DNA of 64,000 bases, taken from contig PSQN01000013.1 of NCBI GenBank assembly GCA_002989075.1, positions 654,379-718,378 of the forward strand. Direction: 5' to 3'. The stretch's first letter is position 1. Every line of letters begins with the position of its first letter. The position numbers were made by a program, and so were the translations under genes. The notes under the pieces were generated by a model, which saw nothing but the letters and a program-made list of their open reading frames with translations, had not been told where the DNA came from and did no database searches. The stretch comes from Arthonia radiata (lineage: Eukaryota > Ascomycota > Arthoniomycetes > Arthoniales > Arthoniaceae). Positions 10,743 to 22,163 of this stretch are shown here, one piece after another.

Positions 10743-12839
10743 TACGGTGAGCGTGTCTGTCGCGGATGTGACGGATTGATGTGAGATGAATGTCCATCAA
10801 TCACATCTAGCGCCGCAAGAAAGGCTCATTGCAGCGCTGGTAGATCAAAATCTGACGCAATGAATGCATCCCAGTTCATCATCTCCCACGTCCTCGCATC
10901 TTACCGTGCGTGCACAGTTCTACTATCGAGGCCCCTCACGCAGCCTCATCACTACAACCTACTAAAGAGCACAGCACAACTATTCCACTAAAAGCTTTTA
11001 ACACCACCGCATCTCCTCACATCGACATCTCAATAGAGGTCTCACACAGAAGACAAGACAAAGACCTCTTCCGCCATGAATGGGACCGCACATTCCTCAG
11101 CAGTCGCCTTCCCACGAACCCACTAGATCTCTCGAACATTATTTGTCCATTGCCGCTTTGTACGCAGTGTCAAAGAGCGGTCCTAACCCCCCTGTCCCGC
11201 CACTCGCTGCATTTCGGTGTATAAGTCGCGTCGCAGGCGTAGTCGCACCGACATGCCGTCCCGATCAAGAGCGGGATCCTTCGTGCGCAGTCAACGCTTC
11301 TCGCTCTCTGAAGTGAGATGAAAGCTATAAAACGTCGGCAGATGCGCCACCCGACAGGGTTTCAATTCACCAATACGGCACTCATAACCTTGAGGCATCG
11401 CTCGGGTTATCCGCCGCAACCGTGCTCTGGGACGTGGACCGATGCGTGCGCTGGGATAACCGGTTGGGTGGGCAAGAGATTTCCAGACCGTGATTTGTGT
11501 TGGGGCTTGTCTAAGATGTTCATGATTTTGTTGCGTGGTGGGTTTGTATCAGTTGTGTGTGTGATTCTGGGAGGCTTGCATGTGCGCCTCTGGTGATGCG
11601 CCGTGGCGTCGGAGCTGGTCACGATAAGTTGATGAGAGTATCGAGGGTCCTGAGATTGCGGCGGGATGCAACGCTCCTGAGCGTGGGCTTTTGCTTTATC
11701 TGTGTTGGCGATGCGCTGTTGGAGCGTGGGGTAGAGCGCGGCGTTTGCGCTGTGAGTGGGATTTGCACGAAACACACTGGCAGGTCTGGTTTGGTAGCAG
11801 TCAACTGGCCGTTTCTTCTGATGCTTTACCTTTGAACAAGATGTTGATACTGAGTTGTACTGCTTTGCCCCTCGCTTGCCCTGTTACTTCTTCAGGCCCA
11901 TCCCTGGTTTTTGTCCACAGCTTCTCGGATACGAGTCTTGTCTGTTCACGTGCTTGAAAAAGTCGAGTCACAGGTAGAATCAGTTGTACTGGAAGGAAAC
12001 GTGATTGTAAAGATTGTGGTATTGAGATAAAATACGGGACGGAAGGTCTGTGTGGGAGAGACGTCTGAGAAGAGATTGCGGAAGAAAGATTTCTGAACAA
12101 AGCGTGAAAAAGAAACCTGGAAAGAAGGTGGAAAGTGAGATCTGGGAACGGGTAGTAGGAAAGAACACTGAGTAGGAGGGTGAGACACGACGGAGATTTG
12201 TAGAAGTAGAGGGCGTAGTGCGCGAATAAAGGGCTGTAGTGTTACAGCGCATGTCGTTGAAGAGCGCTGCTCCTTGTACACAGTGGCAACGAGCGAGCTT
12301 GTGAGGAGGTGGGAATGGAGATCATAAATCAGATTTTTTTAGTCACCTGGCTGTGTAAATGCGTGACAGCTGCCCTAGCGAGCGCTCCAGCTATCGTGGT
12401 GTTGCGCCCTTGCTCGCGCCTTTACCTGGGTATTCTTCCAACATGTCGCTTCTCGAGCTTCTTTTCGTAGCCAAAGTGGTATCATATGCATGCAACATGC
12501 GTCTCTGAAAGCAAATCGCTGATGAAAGTGCCGCTCTCCCCGCTCTCATATCGGCCGAGTCGAATCAGGTATATCATTTATGGTGTAAGGTGTATGGTAT
12601 GGTGTTGTAGCGTAGTGGTATCATCTCGTATGGTGCCTGGCACAAGCTTGCTGGGCATGAGGCTTTTTCTAGCCGAGTTGCGGTCAAGCTTCGCATGTGA
12701 TGCAGATGGCTGTCGTTATTCGTTGCTGCTCGCTGAGTCCTGTTGTCAGTTTATCCTGCTTTTCAAGCGAGTCGACGAGTCACACGGGGGCCTTGTCACA
12801 GCGGAGGAGTCACAGAATTGTTGAGTTACCTTTCGTGGA
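10588..12839. other. long convergent intergenic region
   Basis: About 2.25 kb between the 3' ends of NOP6 (+) and RAC (-), which is long for two convergent genes here. After the 95-bp duplication I see several overlapping short frames (for example near 10,910-11,316 and 11,318-11,596) with no recognisable motif or shared splice pattern. From about 11,990 to 12,210 the plus strand is strongly purine-rich. An unrecognised gene or long 3' UTRs are both possible. Confidence 0.5.
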
Positions 12840-13886
12840 TCATAAGATCAGACATTTCTTCTTCTCCCTCCGCACCGGTCGGGGGCTCAAGACCGCACTT
12901 TTCGCGGCATTAGCATGCTCATCATGTAGTCCAGTCTGCTCGTGGAGGCACTACTCACCGAATCGCTTCATCAAAAACACCTTTCAAGTTCCGCTGCGTC
13001 AAGGCCGAGCACTCAAGGTACTTCACGGCTTTGATCTCCTTTGCGGCGGCGACGCCTTGCTCATGTGTGATTGGAGCCATCCGTCGCTGACGCAGCGCAT
13101 CTTTGGTGCCGTCGTCGTCTCGGAGGTCGAGCTTGGTTCCGACAAGGATAATAGGCACAGAGGGGGCGTGGTGTTCGATTTCCGGAAACCACTGCCAGGA
13201 CGTCAATGCTGTACTTGGGAAACAAGGAAGCTCCGCATTTGGATTTTGAAGTTCTGGTCACGCGCAGGATACGGTTCACGGAGGTATCACTCCACGCAAG
13301 TTCTACGCGAATTGAACGTACCTTTGCCTTGACGTTGTCGAAGCTGGGAGGCGAGACAATCGAGAAGCAGATCAGAAACACGTCTGTCTGTGGGTATGAA
13401 AGTGGCCGAAGGCGGTCGTAATCTTCTTGGCCGGCGGTATCCCATAATCCTAGACTGATAGGTCGGCCGTCGACCATGACTGACGCTGAATAATTGTCGA
13501 AGCTGTAGGTATGACTATGTTTAGCGCAAATGCTCTTTCTGTTCTCTGGGCGGGGGGGAACTTGTTGCTCTGAGCTATAGCGTGTCTGATGTGCTGTTTG
13601 GCGCAAAGATGTTTCCGGAAGGGTTGGAAGGCCAACTCACACTGTCGGTATGTACTCTCCAGGGAAAGCATTGGTCGTGTAGGAGATGAGGAGACATGTC
13701 TGATCGCACCGTCAGTGTCTGGAGATGCAGTAAAGTCTGCGAAAGACCAGTGTACCTTGCCAACGGCACCGTCACCTGTAACGACGCACTAGAAGCGAGG
13801 ACGTCAGTAACACGGAGGAGGGAGACCGTTTGGCCGTTTGAGGCGGATGTACGCACCTTGAGCGATTGCGTCGTTTGTGCCGCCAT
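12840..13886 (-). CDS. RAC1: Rac-type Rho GTPase
   Basis: Six exons: 13886-13857, 13788-13756, 13699-13641, 13502-13322, 13191-12959 and 12897-12840. Introns are 68, 56, 138, 130 and 61 bp, all GT-AG. The product is 197 residues in one frame. It shows the P-loop GDGAVGKT, effector region YIPTVFDNYSA, switch [32 protein letters not shown], a basic tail and the CAAX box CLIL, which predicts geranylgeranylation and membrane attachment. The N-terminus [10 protein letters not shown] and the [11 protein letters not shown] segment point to Rac rather than Cdc42. Fungal Rac controls polarity, branching and NADPH oxidase. The first two coding exons are only 30 and 33 bp. A Rho-GAP gene lies 5.5 kb away, but that gene's substrate is not known from sequence. 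Confidence 0.96.
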
Positions 13887-14857
13887 CTCAGACTGCTATT
13901 GCCCTTCCTCCGCAACGCGCGACCACTTTTGGGCTACTTTCGCGTCTAGGCTGAGGTAGGGAAACAGTGTGGCAGATGCTGCTGTGAAGGTGTGGGTGGA
14001 AAAGCAGCTTGACGGAGCAGAGGAACGTGACAGACGTTGACCTCGCTTCTGAGAGTCTCTTCACAAGAGCATGGGTGGAAACAAATTGTCGCAGGCGGCT
14101 AGTATCTGACAGTCTCTTGGAGTCAGGCCAGTGAGGATGGGGTCAAGGCTAAGGAGGAGATGATTGGTTTGGTGGTGAAAGAAGTGGGGCATTCAACTCT
14201 CTGCCGCTGCCGCGCATTCACGAAAAGCTTGGATCTCTTCGCCGACGGCAATGATCAACCCTTTACTTGCAAAGGTAGACAGCGAGAGGGAGAGCGGAAC
14301 AATTCGCGCGCGTGAGTGGAGCTCGGTATGAAGCTGGGAGTGGAGGCTAGACGCGAACACACTTTGCATTTTGGGAGCTCGGCTCTATCTACATCTTTTC
14401 GTCCTGTCTTCCCCTTCCTGTCGAAGTTCCTCAAACGCGTTCAATCAACTCACTGCGCGCGTATTGAATTAGCGATCGCCTTACCGTCATTGCCAACACC
14501 ATGGTAAGGCGCTCCTTCGACGCGCCGGGCGAAGAAATTTTCATGAGCGGTCGTAGCCGAAGCGTTACAATCAGGTCTGTGACGATATGCACAGCAGCTG
14601 CATGCACCACCGTCACTCCCGCCCTGCTGCACCACCTGCACGGTCCGCTCTTTGGCTTTCTGCAGCTCCACGTGAGTTTCAGATTTCGCCGCGCGGACGG
14701 CTTCCCTTTCTGGTATGGCGATGCCCTCCAATGGACTTCACTCTGTGCTTCACCTCCGGCTTGACCCTTGTCAGCTGCCTCACTCCAGGTATATTGGCTG
14801 GAAACGTCTCTTATACTCTATTATTCTGTACGAAAACAAGAAGCTCCATCGCTCTTT
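13887..14857. other. RAC upstream region
   Basis: Just under 1 kb between the RAC start (transcribed leftwards) and the 3' end of the UBX gene (also leftwards), so it should hold the RAC promoter and 5' leader. The only structure noted is a perfect 9-bp inverted repeat CGCCTTACC / GGTAAGGCG (14,477-14,485 and 14,503-14,511) with a 17-base spacer. No gene recognised. Confidence 0.55.
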
Positions 14858-16381
14858 TCAGCCATCCTCGTCATCTTTTTTCTTGGGCTCAAAGTTCAGT
14901 GTGTTACCATTGTAGAACTGCTGATCGTCTTGCGCACCATCCTGTTGGTCATGCAGCGTTTTGACTCGAATCTTGGACTTCGCAGCCTTCGATTCGGCAT
15001 CGTCCATGTTGGCCGTGATGGGCGTCGACGGGCCCACGGCTTCACTCGTATCTCTCTTACCCGTCAGTCTCCGCACATAATCGGCGATGAATGCCAAGAC
15101 CGTCATCAAATAACCGTACAGAAGCGCTGGCGCGCCTGCGATGAAACCCTTGGTTCCACTTGCACGATAAGCCTCCGTGAAGTTCTTCACAGGCACAAGT
15201 ACCAGACTTGCACTTGGCACGAGCCCAAGGTCAGCCACGGTGTGCTTTTCCTCAGCGTCATCAAAAGCACGGCTTGGCCTCGGAGTCAAGATTACTTTGA
15301 CCGTATACGGCATCGAATCGTCTGTGCGGCTCTCGTCGATCCATTGCCTTACGTCTGAGTGAAGCGTCGCATTTGCGCCAAATTTGTGTCTGATGGTGCT
15401 CCCGTCCAAGAGCCGGACTGATATAGCACAGCCCGCACTGGCAGTTCTTGTCTTTAATTCTTGGGCTCTCGTCGCCGAGGCCTCACTCACCCCTACTTGC
15501 TCCTGCGCGGCCATCTCTCGAGCCTCCTTGCGCCTCTCTTCTTGTTGAGCCTTACGCGTGCGCTTATCCGCTTCGATCAACGCTCGGACCCGTTCTCGTT
15601 CTTGATTAGCTTCTCTCTTCTGTCGAGCTTGCCGCTGTGCGTACGATTCTTGCTGGGGATCTTTCGAGGTATTGGACGTCGCTCTTGACGGGCTCGTTGG
15701 AGCCATGGACGCTCTCGAGTTCGAGGAGTCTTTTGAGGCGGATTGCGCAGCTGAGCTTTGCAGAGCTGTCGGACTTGTGTCTGTAGTGACAGATGAAGGG
15801 CTTGCGGTGGCAGACGGCGCACTCGCAGTGGCCAGCGAGGTGCTTGGTGTGGGCGATGAAATGCTGTTATTGGCCGTCGAAGGATCAACAATGGCTCGAC
15901 TGGTATTAGGATTGGTCGGAGAAGGGTTTGTGGGCTGATTGGGAGCCGTGGAAGTGTCTCGAGAGTCGGGCACTGTTGATAGCGAAGGCCCCGATGATAC
16001 AGGAAGAGGAGCTGCGCTACCTGTTGGGCCTGCATCCTGACCGATATTGGGGTGCAAGCCTTTTAACAAGGACAAGGTGAAGTCATTCTTGGAGATACCG
16101 CTCCGAAGCTGAGCATCGAGCTTGCCCCGGTTGATTACCAGTAATGTGGGAGCCTCGTCAACAGTGTAGAATGCAGACAGCTGCTTTGCTTCCTGCGAGT
16201 CCTTTTCTATCCTCAGGGTCACAGCTATTGTCTTCAACTTCTGCGGTAGGTTTTGATCTTGCAGCCATGTGTGCTCCCATAGCCGACTTTCTTGACCGCT
16301 GTCTGTGACGAAGCAGACAACTGACTTGCCACTTTGAAGGGCGGAGGCGATGCCGCTTTGAACGTCGCCTTGGTGGAACAT
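14858..16381 (-). CDS. ER-associated UBX-domain protein (UBXN4/erasin type)
   Basis: One exon. From the preferred start at 16381 (MFHQGDVQSGI) the product is 507 residues; an in-frame ATG at 16501 would add 40 residues not typical of the family. Residues about 1-110 form a thioredoxin-like (UAS-like) domain. A Ser/Thr/Pro-rich linker follows to about 250, then a charged coiled coil (QKREANQERERVRALIEADK). A UBX domain follows at about 325-410 (VRLLDGSTIRHKF to LVLVPVKNF). A hydrophobic hairpin-like segment (APALLYGYLMTVLAFIADYV) follows at about 420-445, then an acidic tail. UBX domains bind the Cdc48/p97 ATPase, and this architecture matches UBXN4, which recruits p97 to the ER for degradation of misfolded proteins. 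The function is assigned by architecture. Confidence 0.88.
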   Translation of the reverse strand: MFHQGDVQSGIASALQSGKSVVCFVTDSGQESRLWEHTWLQDQNLPQKLKTIAVTLRIEKDSQEAKQLSAFYTVDEAPTLLVINRGKLDAQLRSGISKNDFTLSLLKGLHPNIGQDAGPTGSAAPLPVSSGPSLSTVPDSRDTSTAPNQPTNPSPTNPNTSRAIVDPSTANNSISSPTPSTSLATASAPSATASPSSVTTDTSPTALQSSAAQSASKDSSNSRASMAPTSPSRATSNTSKDPQQESYAQRQARQKREANQERERVRALIEADKRTRKAQQEERRKEAREMAAQEQVGVSEASATRAQELKTRTASAGCAISVRLLDGSTIRHKFGANATLHSDVRQWIDESRTDDSMPYTVKVILTPRPSRAFDDAEEKHTVADLGLVPSASLVLVPVKNFTEAYRASGTKGFIAGAPALLYGYLMTVLAFIADYVRRLTGKRDTSEAVGPSTPITANMDDAESKAAKSKIRVKTLHDQQDGAQDDQQFYNGNTLNFEPKKKDDEDG

Positions 16382-16620
16382 TAGGGCGTTAGGAATGAGA
16401 AGGTGAAGATCATGTGGATTGCCATGTATGGACGCAACAGTAACGTCCATCACGACGAGCTGGTCCGCCAGCGGGAACGCTAATCGCTGAGCTTGGACCA
16501 TGCTGTCAGACGCCCGCTCGGATAGATCTTGACCGGGCGCCCGAGCTTCCTTTCCGTCCAGAGTCTTCGAACGACACCTGCAATCGAAGTCCTTGAGATA
16601 ACGCTGCTGATTTCTCTAGT

Positions 16621-17607
16621 ATGCGTGTCTCGAACACTCTCTTGCGTCTCTTACGCGCCGCTGCCATTCAGCCCTCATCTCCCTTGCGAGAGAAGTTCCA
16701 TCTTTCCAGCCAATGTCTTCGTCAGCGCACCGGTTTCGGCAGACATATCCGCAACGATCCACCATCGTTCTTTCAGCGCCGACGATACGCCAATCCCGCC
16801 GACCGCGAGGACTTCGTATCTGTCCTTGATAACCCTTCACAGCTTGTGAGCACGCGTCGAAAGCATGGTCCAGGCCTTTACGTTCTCGCGGCAATCCCCA
16901 TTACAGCATTTCTTCTCGGGTGCTGGCAGGTCCAACGGCTGGGATGGAAGACCGAGCTCATGGCAAGATTCGAAGACCGGCTAGTACAGCCACCGCTGCC
17001 GCTTCCGCCGACCGTTGATCCAAACGCTATTCACGACTTTGACTATCGAAGAGTATATGCCAGTGGCAGGTACAGACACGACCAGGAGATGTTGATTGGA
17101 CCACGACTACATGACGGGGCGGACGGCTATCTAGTCATCACACCGCTCGAGAGGGATGACGGCTGCAAGATACTTGTCAATCGTGGATGGATCGCGAAGG
17201 ACAAACGAACGTCAAAAGAGCGCGCAGCGCACGGTTTGCCACGGGGCGAGGTCAGCGTACAGGGACTCTTGCGCGAGCCTTGGAAGAAGAACTTGTTCAC
17301 GCCTGAGAACAAACCCGAGAGGAACGAGTGGTACTTTCCGGACGTCGAGAGCATGGCGCGTGTGACTGGCAGTACGCCAGTGTGGATTGAAGCGACGATG
17401 CGCCCTGATTTGATGATGACGTGGGATAGGGAGCAGAAGGGAATCCCGATCGGACGACCAGCGGAGGTCAATTTGCGCAACAACCATACGCAATACATCT
17501 TTACATGGTTCTCGTTGAGTCTGGCTACGACCATAATGTTCTGGATGGTCGTCAAGAGGCCGCCGAGAGGTGCGGCGGCGCGGGTGAGGAAGAACATTGA
17601 GTGGTGA
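16621..17607 (+). CDS. SHY1: SURF1/Shy1 cytochrome c oxidase assembly factor
   Basis: One exon, 328 residues. A basic N-terminus rich in Arg and Ser (about 1-60) looks like a mitochondrial targeting sequence. The first membrane segment is at about 85-103 (YVLAAIPITAFLLGCWQVQR), with the family's GCWQVQRLGWK. The intermembrane-space domain holds LVNRGWI and the second membrane segment is at about 297-315 (YIFTWFSLSLATTIMFW). Shy1/SURF1 is an inner-membrane protein needed to build cytochrome c oxidase, acting around heme a insertion into Cox1. The gene is divergent from the UBX gene (about 240 bp between starts) and is followed after 270 bp by another respiratory assembly factor. Confidence 0.95.
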   Translation: MRVSNTLLRLLRAAAIQPSSPLREKFHLSSQCLRQRTGFGRHIRNDPPSFFQRRRYANPADREDFVSVLDNPSQLVSTRRKHGPGLYVLAAIPITAFLLGCWQVQRLGWKTELMARFEDRLVQPPLPLPPTVDPNAIHDFDYRRVYASGRYRHDQEMLIGPRLHDGADGYLVITPLERDDGCKILVNRGWIAKDKRTSKERAAHGLPRGEVSVQGLLREPWKKNLFTPENKPERNEWYFPDVESMARVTGSTPVWIEATMRPDLMMTWDREQKGIPIGRPAEVNLRNNHTQYIFTWFSLSLATTIMFWMVVKRPPRGAAARVRKNIEW

Positions 17608-17877
17608 GGGTCAAAAGCGTCCGGCATGAAACCAACTATCGCAAATCTGTACGCGTGTAGGGAACATTCATACGAACTTTGGCATTCATCTACTGCTGAG
17701 TAATGAAGTATCTCTGGTATTTAGTCAGTGATTCTGAAATAAGAGCTGCCCGGAATTTGCCGGCCTTCTTCCGAGCTGTCATCATCCACTTTGCACGCCG
17801 TTTCGCAAATGGCTTCTTTAGTGCTTCTGCTCACTCATGGCCCAATGTGTACCATGTAATGATGTCTGGACTTGATC

Positions 17878-18734
17878 ATGAGGCCAGCAAGACAATTGCG
17901 AGCCGCCGCTGGCTTCCCGGGCTTTTGGAAGCGGAGTCTCGATGAATTCAAGCGACTGTCCAATATCGGTATGCGCCGTCTTCGTGTGAAGATGTCACAC
18001 TGTATATCATGTTGTTTCCCGGGTACTAACACTATGTAGCTATCAAACTTGAAGGCCTGGATAAGCCGCAGAACACGTATCCGATATGGGACTTCAACAC
18101 TGCGGACTCCGTCGAAGCTTGCGTGGACATGTCCGATAATGACATTGGCGGATCTTCACAAGCAAAGCTCGAGCATGTTCCTCGAAGATCAAATGAGCCA
18201 GCGCACGCTTGCTTCACCGGGGCGATATCAAATGAGCTGCCAAATGCAGAGAAGCAAGTCGAGCGAACAGGCTATGCCGCCTTCCGCACGCGGGAACGTC
18301 CCTCCACACTCTTCGGCAAGTCACTATGGGATGTCGAGCACCACAACTACTTAGCTCTTCGAGTCAAGTCAGATGGCCGCAAATACAAAGTCAATATTCA
18401 GACAGAATCTGTCGAATACACAGATCTACACCAGCACAGGCTGTACACGAGGACGCCCGGACAGTGGGAGACTGTCCTTATCAAGTGGTCGGACTTTGTA
18501 CGGACCAATCACGGCATTATCGTCGAGCCTCAATCTGAGATGCTGCGAGAGAAGGTGCGCACCATTGGCATTGGTTTGACGGATCGATTGGCAGGGCCAT
18601 TCGACTTCAGGATAAGCAAGATATGGGCGACCAACGGGCTCAGTGGTGGTGAGTTGGAAGAGGCTGGACAGCAAGGATCTGGATACATCCCCCGAGATAC
18701 GGTGGGTAAGAAGCCAGAGGAGGCTCACACATGA
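17878..18734 (+). CDS. CIA30: complex I assembly factor CIA30 (NDUFAF1)
   Basis: Two exons: 17878-17968 and 18040-18734. The 71-bp GT-AG intron has the branch site ACTAAC. The product is 261 residues. The N-terminus MRPARQLRAAAGFPGF is basic and hydrophobic, as in a mitochondrial presequence. The CIA30 domain (about 45-225) shows YPIWDFNTADSVEACVDMSD, IGG, GYAAFRTRE, WETVLIKWSDF and IGIGLTDRLAGPFDF. CIA30 binds a membrane-arm intermediate of NADH:ubiquinone oxidoreductase and leaves before maturation; it was first described in Neurospora. A start at 18,123 would lose conserved residues, so the spliced start is preferred. Confidence 0.93.
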
Positions 18735-19359
18735 GTGCCGTGAAGGCGCGTGCGAGCGCGAGCTTCTACCTATCACTTCATCTCACCATTGTGACGCCGC
18801 GAATAACCTCTCAGATGTTATCATGAACGGCGTATGGATATATATTGGAGCAAGTGGCATGCGCGCATGCATTGGTGTTGTGATCCATGAATATCACCAA
18901 GCCCCAATTAACGCTGAAAGTATGCATCTTCAGAATCATCCATAAGATACAACACAGCAACTCAGGTTGGCAATCTACGATCCATCTTGATCGCTGTGCC
19001 AGGGCTTAAGGTCATTGGAGTCCTTCCTGGTTGAGTCACTTCAGCGCTGGGGTCGACGTTGGGTGACCCCTCCCTGCAGTGCCACGACTCTTCTTCACGC
19101 GACCGTGATACACTCAAATGGAAGGCCATCTTTGGACGCGACTGCTGGACTGCACAAATCTAGCTGGCCTGGCAGGTGCAAGCCATAATTGCTTCGAAGA
19201 TTTTCCCGCGTGAGCATATCCTGATGATCCGTGGTAAACGCACACAATGCCTCAGCGGCCGCGATCTTGTCTACTTTTCTACACGGTGAAACCTGGGCCA
19301 AGGTGAGGTACTTCCAGTAATCTATTGCTGAGCATCGACTATACTAGTAGTCTGGTGTC
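18735..19359. other. intergenic region
   Basis: About 625 bp between CIA30 and APC5, both rightward. No gene seen. It contains a perfect 14-bp palindrome GCATGCGCGCATGC at 18,857-18,870 in alternating purine-pyrimidine sequence. Confidence 0.6.
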
Positions 19360-21854
19360 ATGCCGCAATACCTGACATCGTCGAAAATATGCTTGCTTGT
19401 GTTAGCAGCACTGTATTGTGAGGGTTTCGTCCCCACTGGTGCAGCAATTCAAGTCCTCTCACTCCTCAACTCGCAGCAGCTTCCAACTGCACCGCCGGCG
19501 AGCAAGAACGTCCCTACTGGAACAGAGAGGCCTCGAGGCATCATAGAGCTTCAGGAGATCAAATCTGTCCTAGAGAAGCATCAAAGTGCATGGACTGCTC
19601 GGCCTCTGTGGGACCAATATTTGATAATCCTGGGACAGGTCTGCAACATCGACGCTCTGTTCGATTTCTTCGCCAGCTTGAAACAGCTGTTCACACCTCG
19701 TGAAATTGAAGGTGGGCCTGCAATCATTGTCATCTCGAAAACCTCGCTAGTCGGCGCTTTTGTGAGACGTTCGCAGGTGGAATTCGAGAAGATCAGCTTT
19801 CAAGATGTGGTGAGTTTATGGGAAAGCTTCAAGCGGTTTGTCGCGCCTGTTGTGATGCTTTCCACGAATTATGAGGATGAGCTACAAGCAATGGACGAGG
19901 CTGCTGGCGGCAAGATCTCACGTGTCATGAGCCAAGCAGATGATTGGGCCGCATCCGAACGTCATGGCCATTTTGACAGCTCGCAGACTAGCTCACACGA
20001 CGCGGAACGATTTCTGGAAGCGCAACAGCAGCGAATGCGGGAGTTTGATTACCGGCTTCCAGATGCTGCGAATCTCCGCTTGGAGGACCTATCTCATCCT
20101 TCGGCACAAACTGCAAGCGCTTCATATTATGTCAAATTCATCAACGCCTCTTTTTCAGGCGACTACTCTACTGGATTCGAGTTTTTACATCGCTACTACG
20201 ACTATGATATGCGACTACGTTCCGGCCAGTCATTTTATCAATTTGCACTGCTGAGTACTGCGCTTTTCCAAGCTGATCTGGGCTGCTACGACGAAGCTGT
20301 CAAGGCTTTGAACGAAACCGTAGCTATTGCAAGAGAAAACAAAGATACATGGTGTCTCATCTTTACGCTGCATTGGCTTTACTACATTCAAACGACTGTT
20401 GGCAAAGATGTCATGGGCAGTGGCAGTAAGGGCATATTTGAATCAGACGCGAAGAGCCTCGCCTTCTTGAAGGCAAAAGCAGTCGAGAACAAGGCATGGT
20501 CAATTGCAAGCGCGTCACTGCTTCGAGAGGCGCAGCTGGGATTGTCACACGGCCGACCTCCATACGAAGCTCTTGAGCGTGTACATGAGGCTGCAAGCAT
20601 GAACGCACATCACCAGATGTGGAGTGAGACGAGGTTGCAGAATCTGCAACAGTCTGCATTATTCTCTCGGCTGGGCTGTTCATCGCTATCATCGTCTTAT
20701 TGCAATTTGGTGATGGAGTCGAGTCCTCGAGCGGTTCAAGGAAGAGACAAGCTGCAGGCTCGTTGTCGCAACGCCTACGCTGCTATTCTTGCAGGCGACT
20801 ATAAATCTGCGCGGAAGTTGACGGGAGACTTAAAGTCTAGCTCTCGCGACAATCTCTCTATGCAGCAAGTTGCGCAAACATTTAATGGACTTCTCAAGCT
20901 GAAAGCGAGTTTTCACCAGTAAGTAAGGCCCTCCCATTCATATACAGCAGCAGACTAATCGCGCTTCTAGTAACGACCTCAAAGATGCTGAGCTACTTCT
21001 CAGCGCTTTGAGCAAGACGGCGGTAGCTGATCCGGACTTGCGTTTTCAAATCGCCTTGTTGAACATAGAGTATTTATCACGCGTGAAGGACTTCGACAAA
21101 GCCTGCGACACGATTGAAGCGCTTTTGTCTCCCAACAACAATGCTTCTCATCCGCACGGTCACTTGCGCATCAACAGGCAAGATGTGTGCCAAAACATCC
21201 AACTCTTACTCGCGAAAGCCAAGCTCTTCATCACCTTTAAGATGCCGCAAAAGGGTTTCAGCATCGCATTGCGCGCGACTGTCGCTGCGATGGAAGCACA
21301 TATCGTGCTTCTCTTGTGGGAGGCTGTCGGCGTACTTTCCAAAGTCTTGATCGCGACGGGAGAGGCTGAAAAGGCTTGCAAATTGTTGGAGAGCATAGTG
21401 TGGCAGGTGAGTTGTTGTTCGAACGAACGTTTTTACGACGTTGTGCCTGTTTGGCTGTAGTGACGGCGTTGACATGATATACAGGCAACCGAGTCGAATG
21501 ACTGTGAGATCATGGCCTTACTGCAGAGCACGTATGCTGATGCGCAGGTGAGCTGTGCTGGTCTGGTCAAGGACGATAAGGTCGCGCGGGTGGCGCCGCT
21601 TCGGCAGGCACTGAAGTGGTCTGAGCGAGCTTATCAATGTAAGTCGCTGCGGCTCCGCGAGCGGGTTTGAAATGTGAAAGAGCTGACATGTCGTGCTAGC
21701 TTTTGAGAGTCTGGACGACATCATCGGCAAGCGAGAAATGGCCGCCAAGATGACTGTTGCTTTCAGACTGCTTGGAGACGACGACAGTGCGACAGCGAAG
21801 GCGACTTTGTTCCAAGAACTTGATGCACAATCAAAGCGAAACATCGAGCTGTAA
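19360..21854 (+). CDS. APC5: anaphase-promoting complex subunit 5
   Basis: Four exons: 19360-20918, 20971-21406, 21485-21638 and 21700-21854, with GT-AG introns of 52, 78 and 61 bp. The product is 767 residues ending SKRNIEL. The N-terminal part (MPQYLTSSKICLLVLAALYCEG) and the central TPR-like helices (SGQSFYQFALLSTALFQADL, then CYDEAVKALNETVAIARENK) are the most typical of Apc5. Later exons hold further TPR-like pairs such as FDKACDTIEALL and GEAEKACKLLESI. Apc5 is a scaffold subunit of the APC/C ubiquitin ligase, which drives the metaphase-anaphase transition. Length fits the family. The frame is continuous across all three splice junctions. Confidence 0.9.
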
Positions 21855-22163
21855 AGTGTTGTACTAAGTGTTCTCATAGTATGCTTCTCAATGCATGACT
21901 TTGGAGGCGGATTACATCAGCACGAAAATCATGTGTAGTAAGGCGCGAAAGTGGCAACAAGAAGCATGCATGCACGAAGCATTGCAGCCTCACCTTTACG
22001 CGAGCTCGGTCTGTCGCAGGTGAAGCTGCAATGCCGCCACTTCGCACTTTGCTCTTTAGAGTTCACGCTCCAACTCACCGACTTTCTTCTGCTGCCACAA
22101 TAGATCAGGTGGAATTGACTCTTCTTTATCGCCATTCATTAATCACCAATCGCCTTCATCACA
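21855..22163. other. intergenic region
   Basis: About 310 bp between APC5 and the first DUF7918-like gene; nothing recognised beyond presumed promoter and terminator. Confidence 0.5.

Noticed and set aside
12590-12650. tRNA-like GCGTAGTGGTATCATC string
   Set aside because: Only the D-arm-like string is present; there is no matching T arm or acceptor stem.
12697-13332. 211-residue plus-strand frame opposite RAC
   Set aside because: It runs across the exons and introns of RAC on the other strand and has no recognisable domain.
16382-16501. N-terminal extension of the UBX protein (40 residues)
   Set aside because: An in-frame ATG in fair context exists at 16,501, but the family begins at MFHQGDVQSG; kept only as an alternative.
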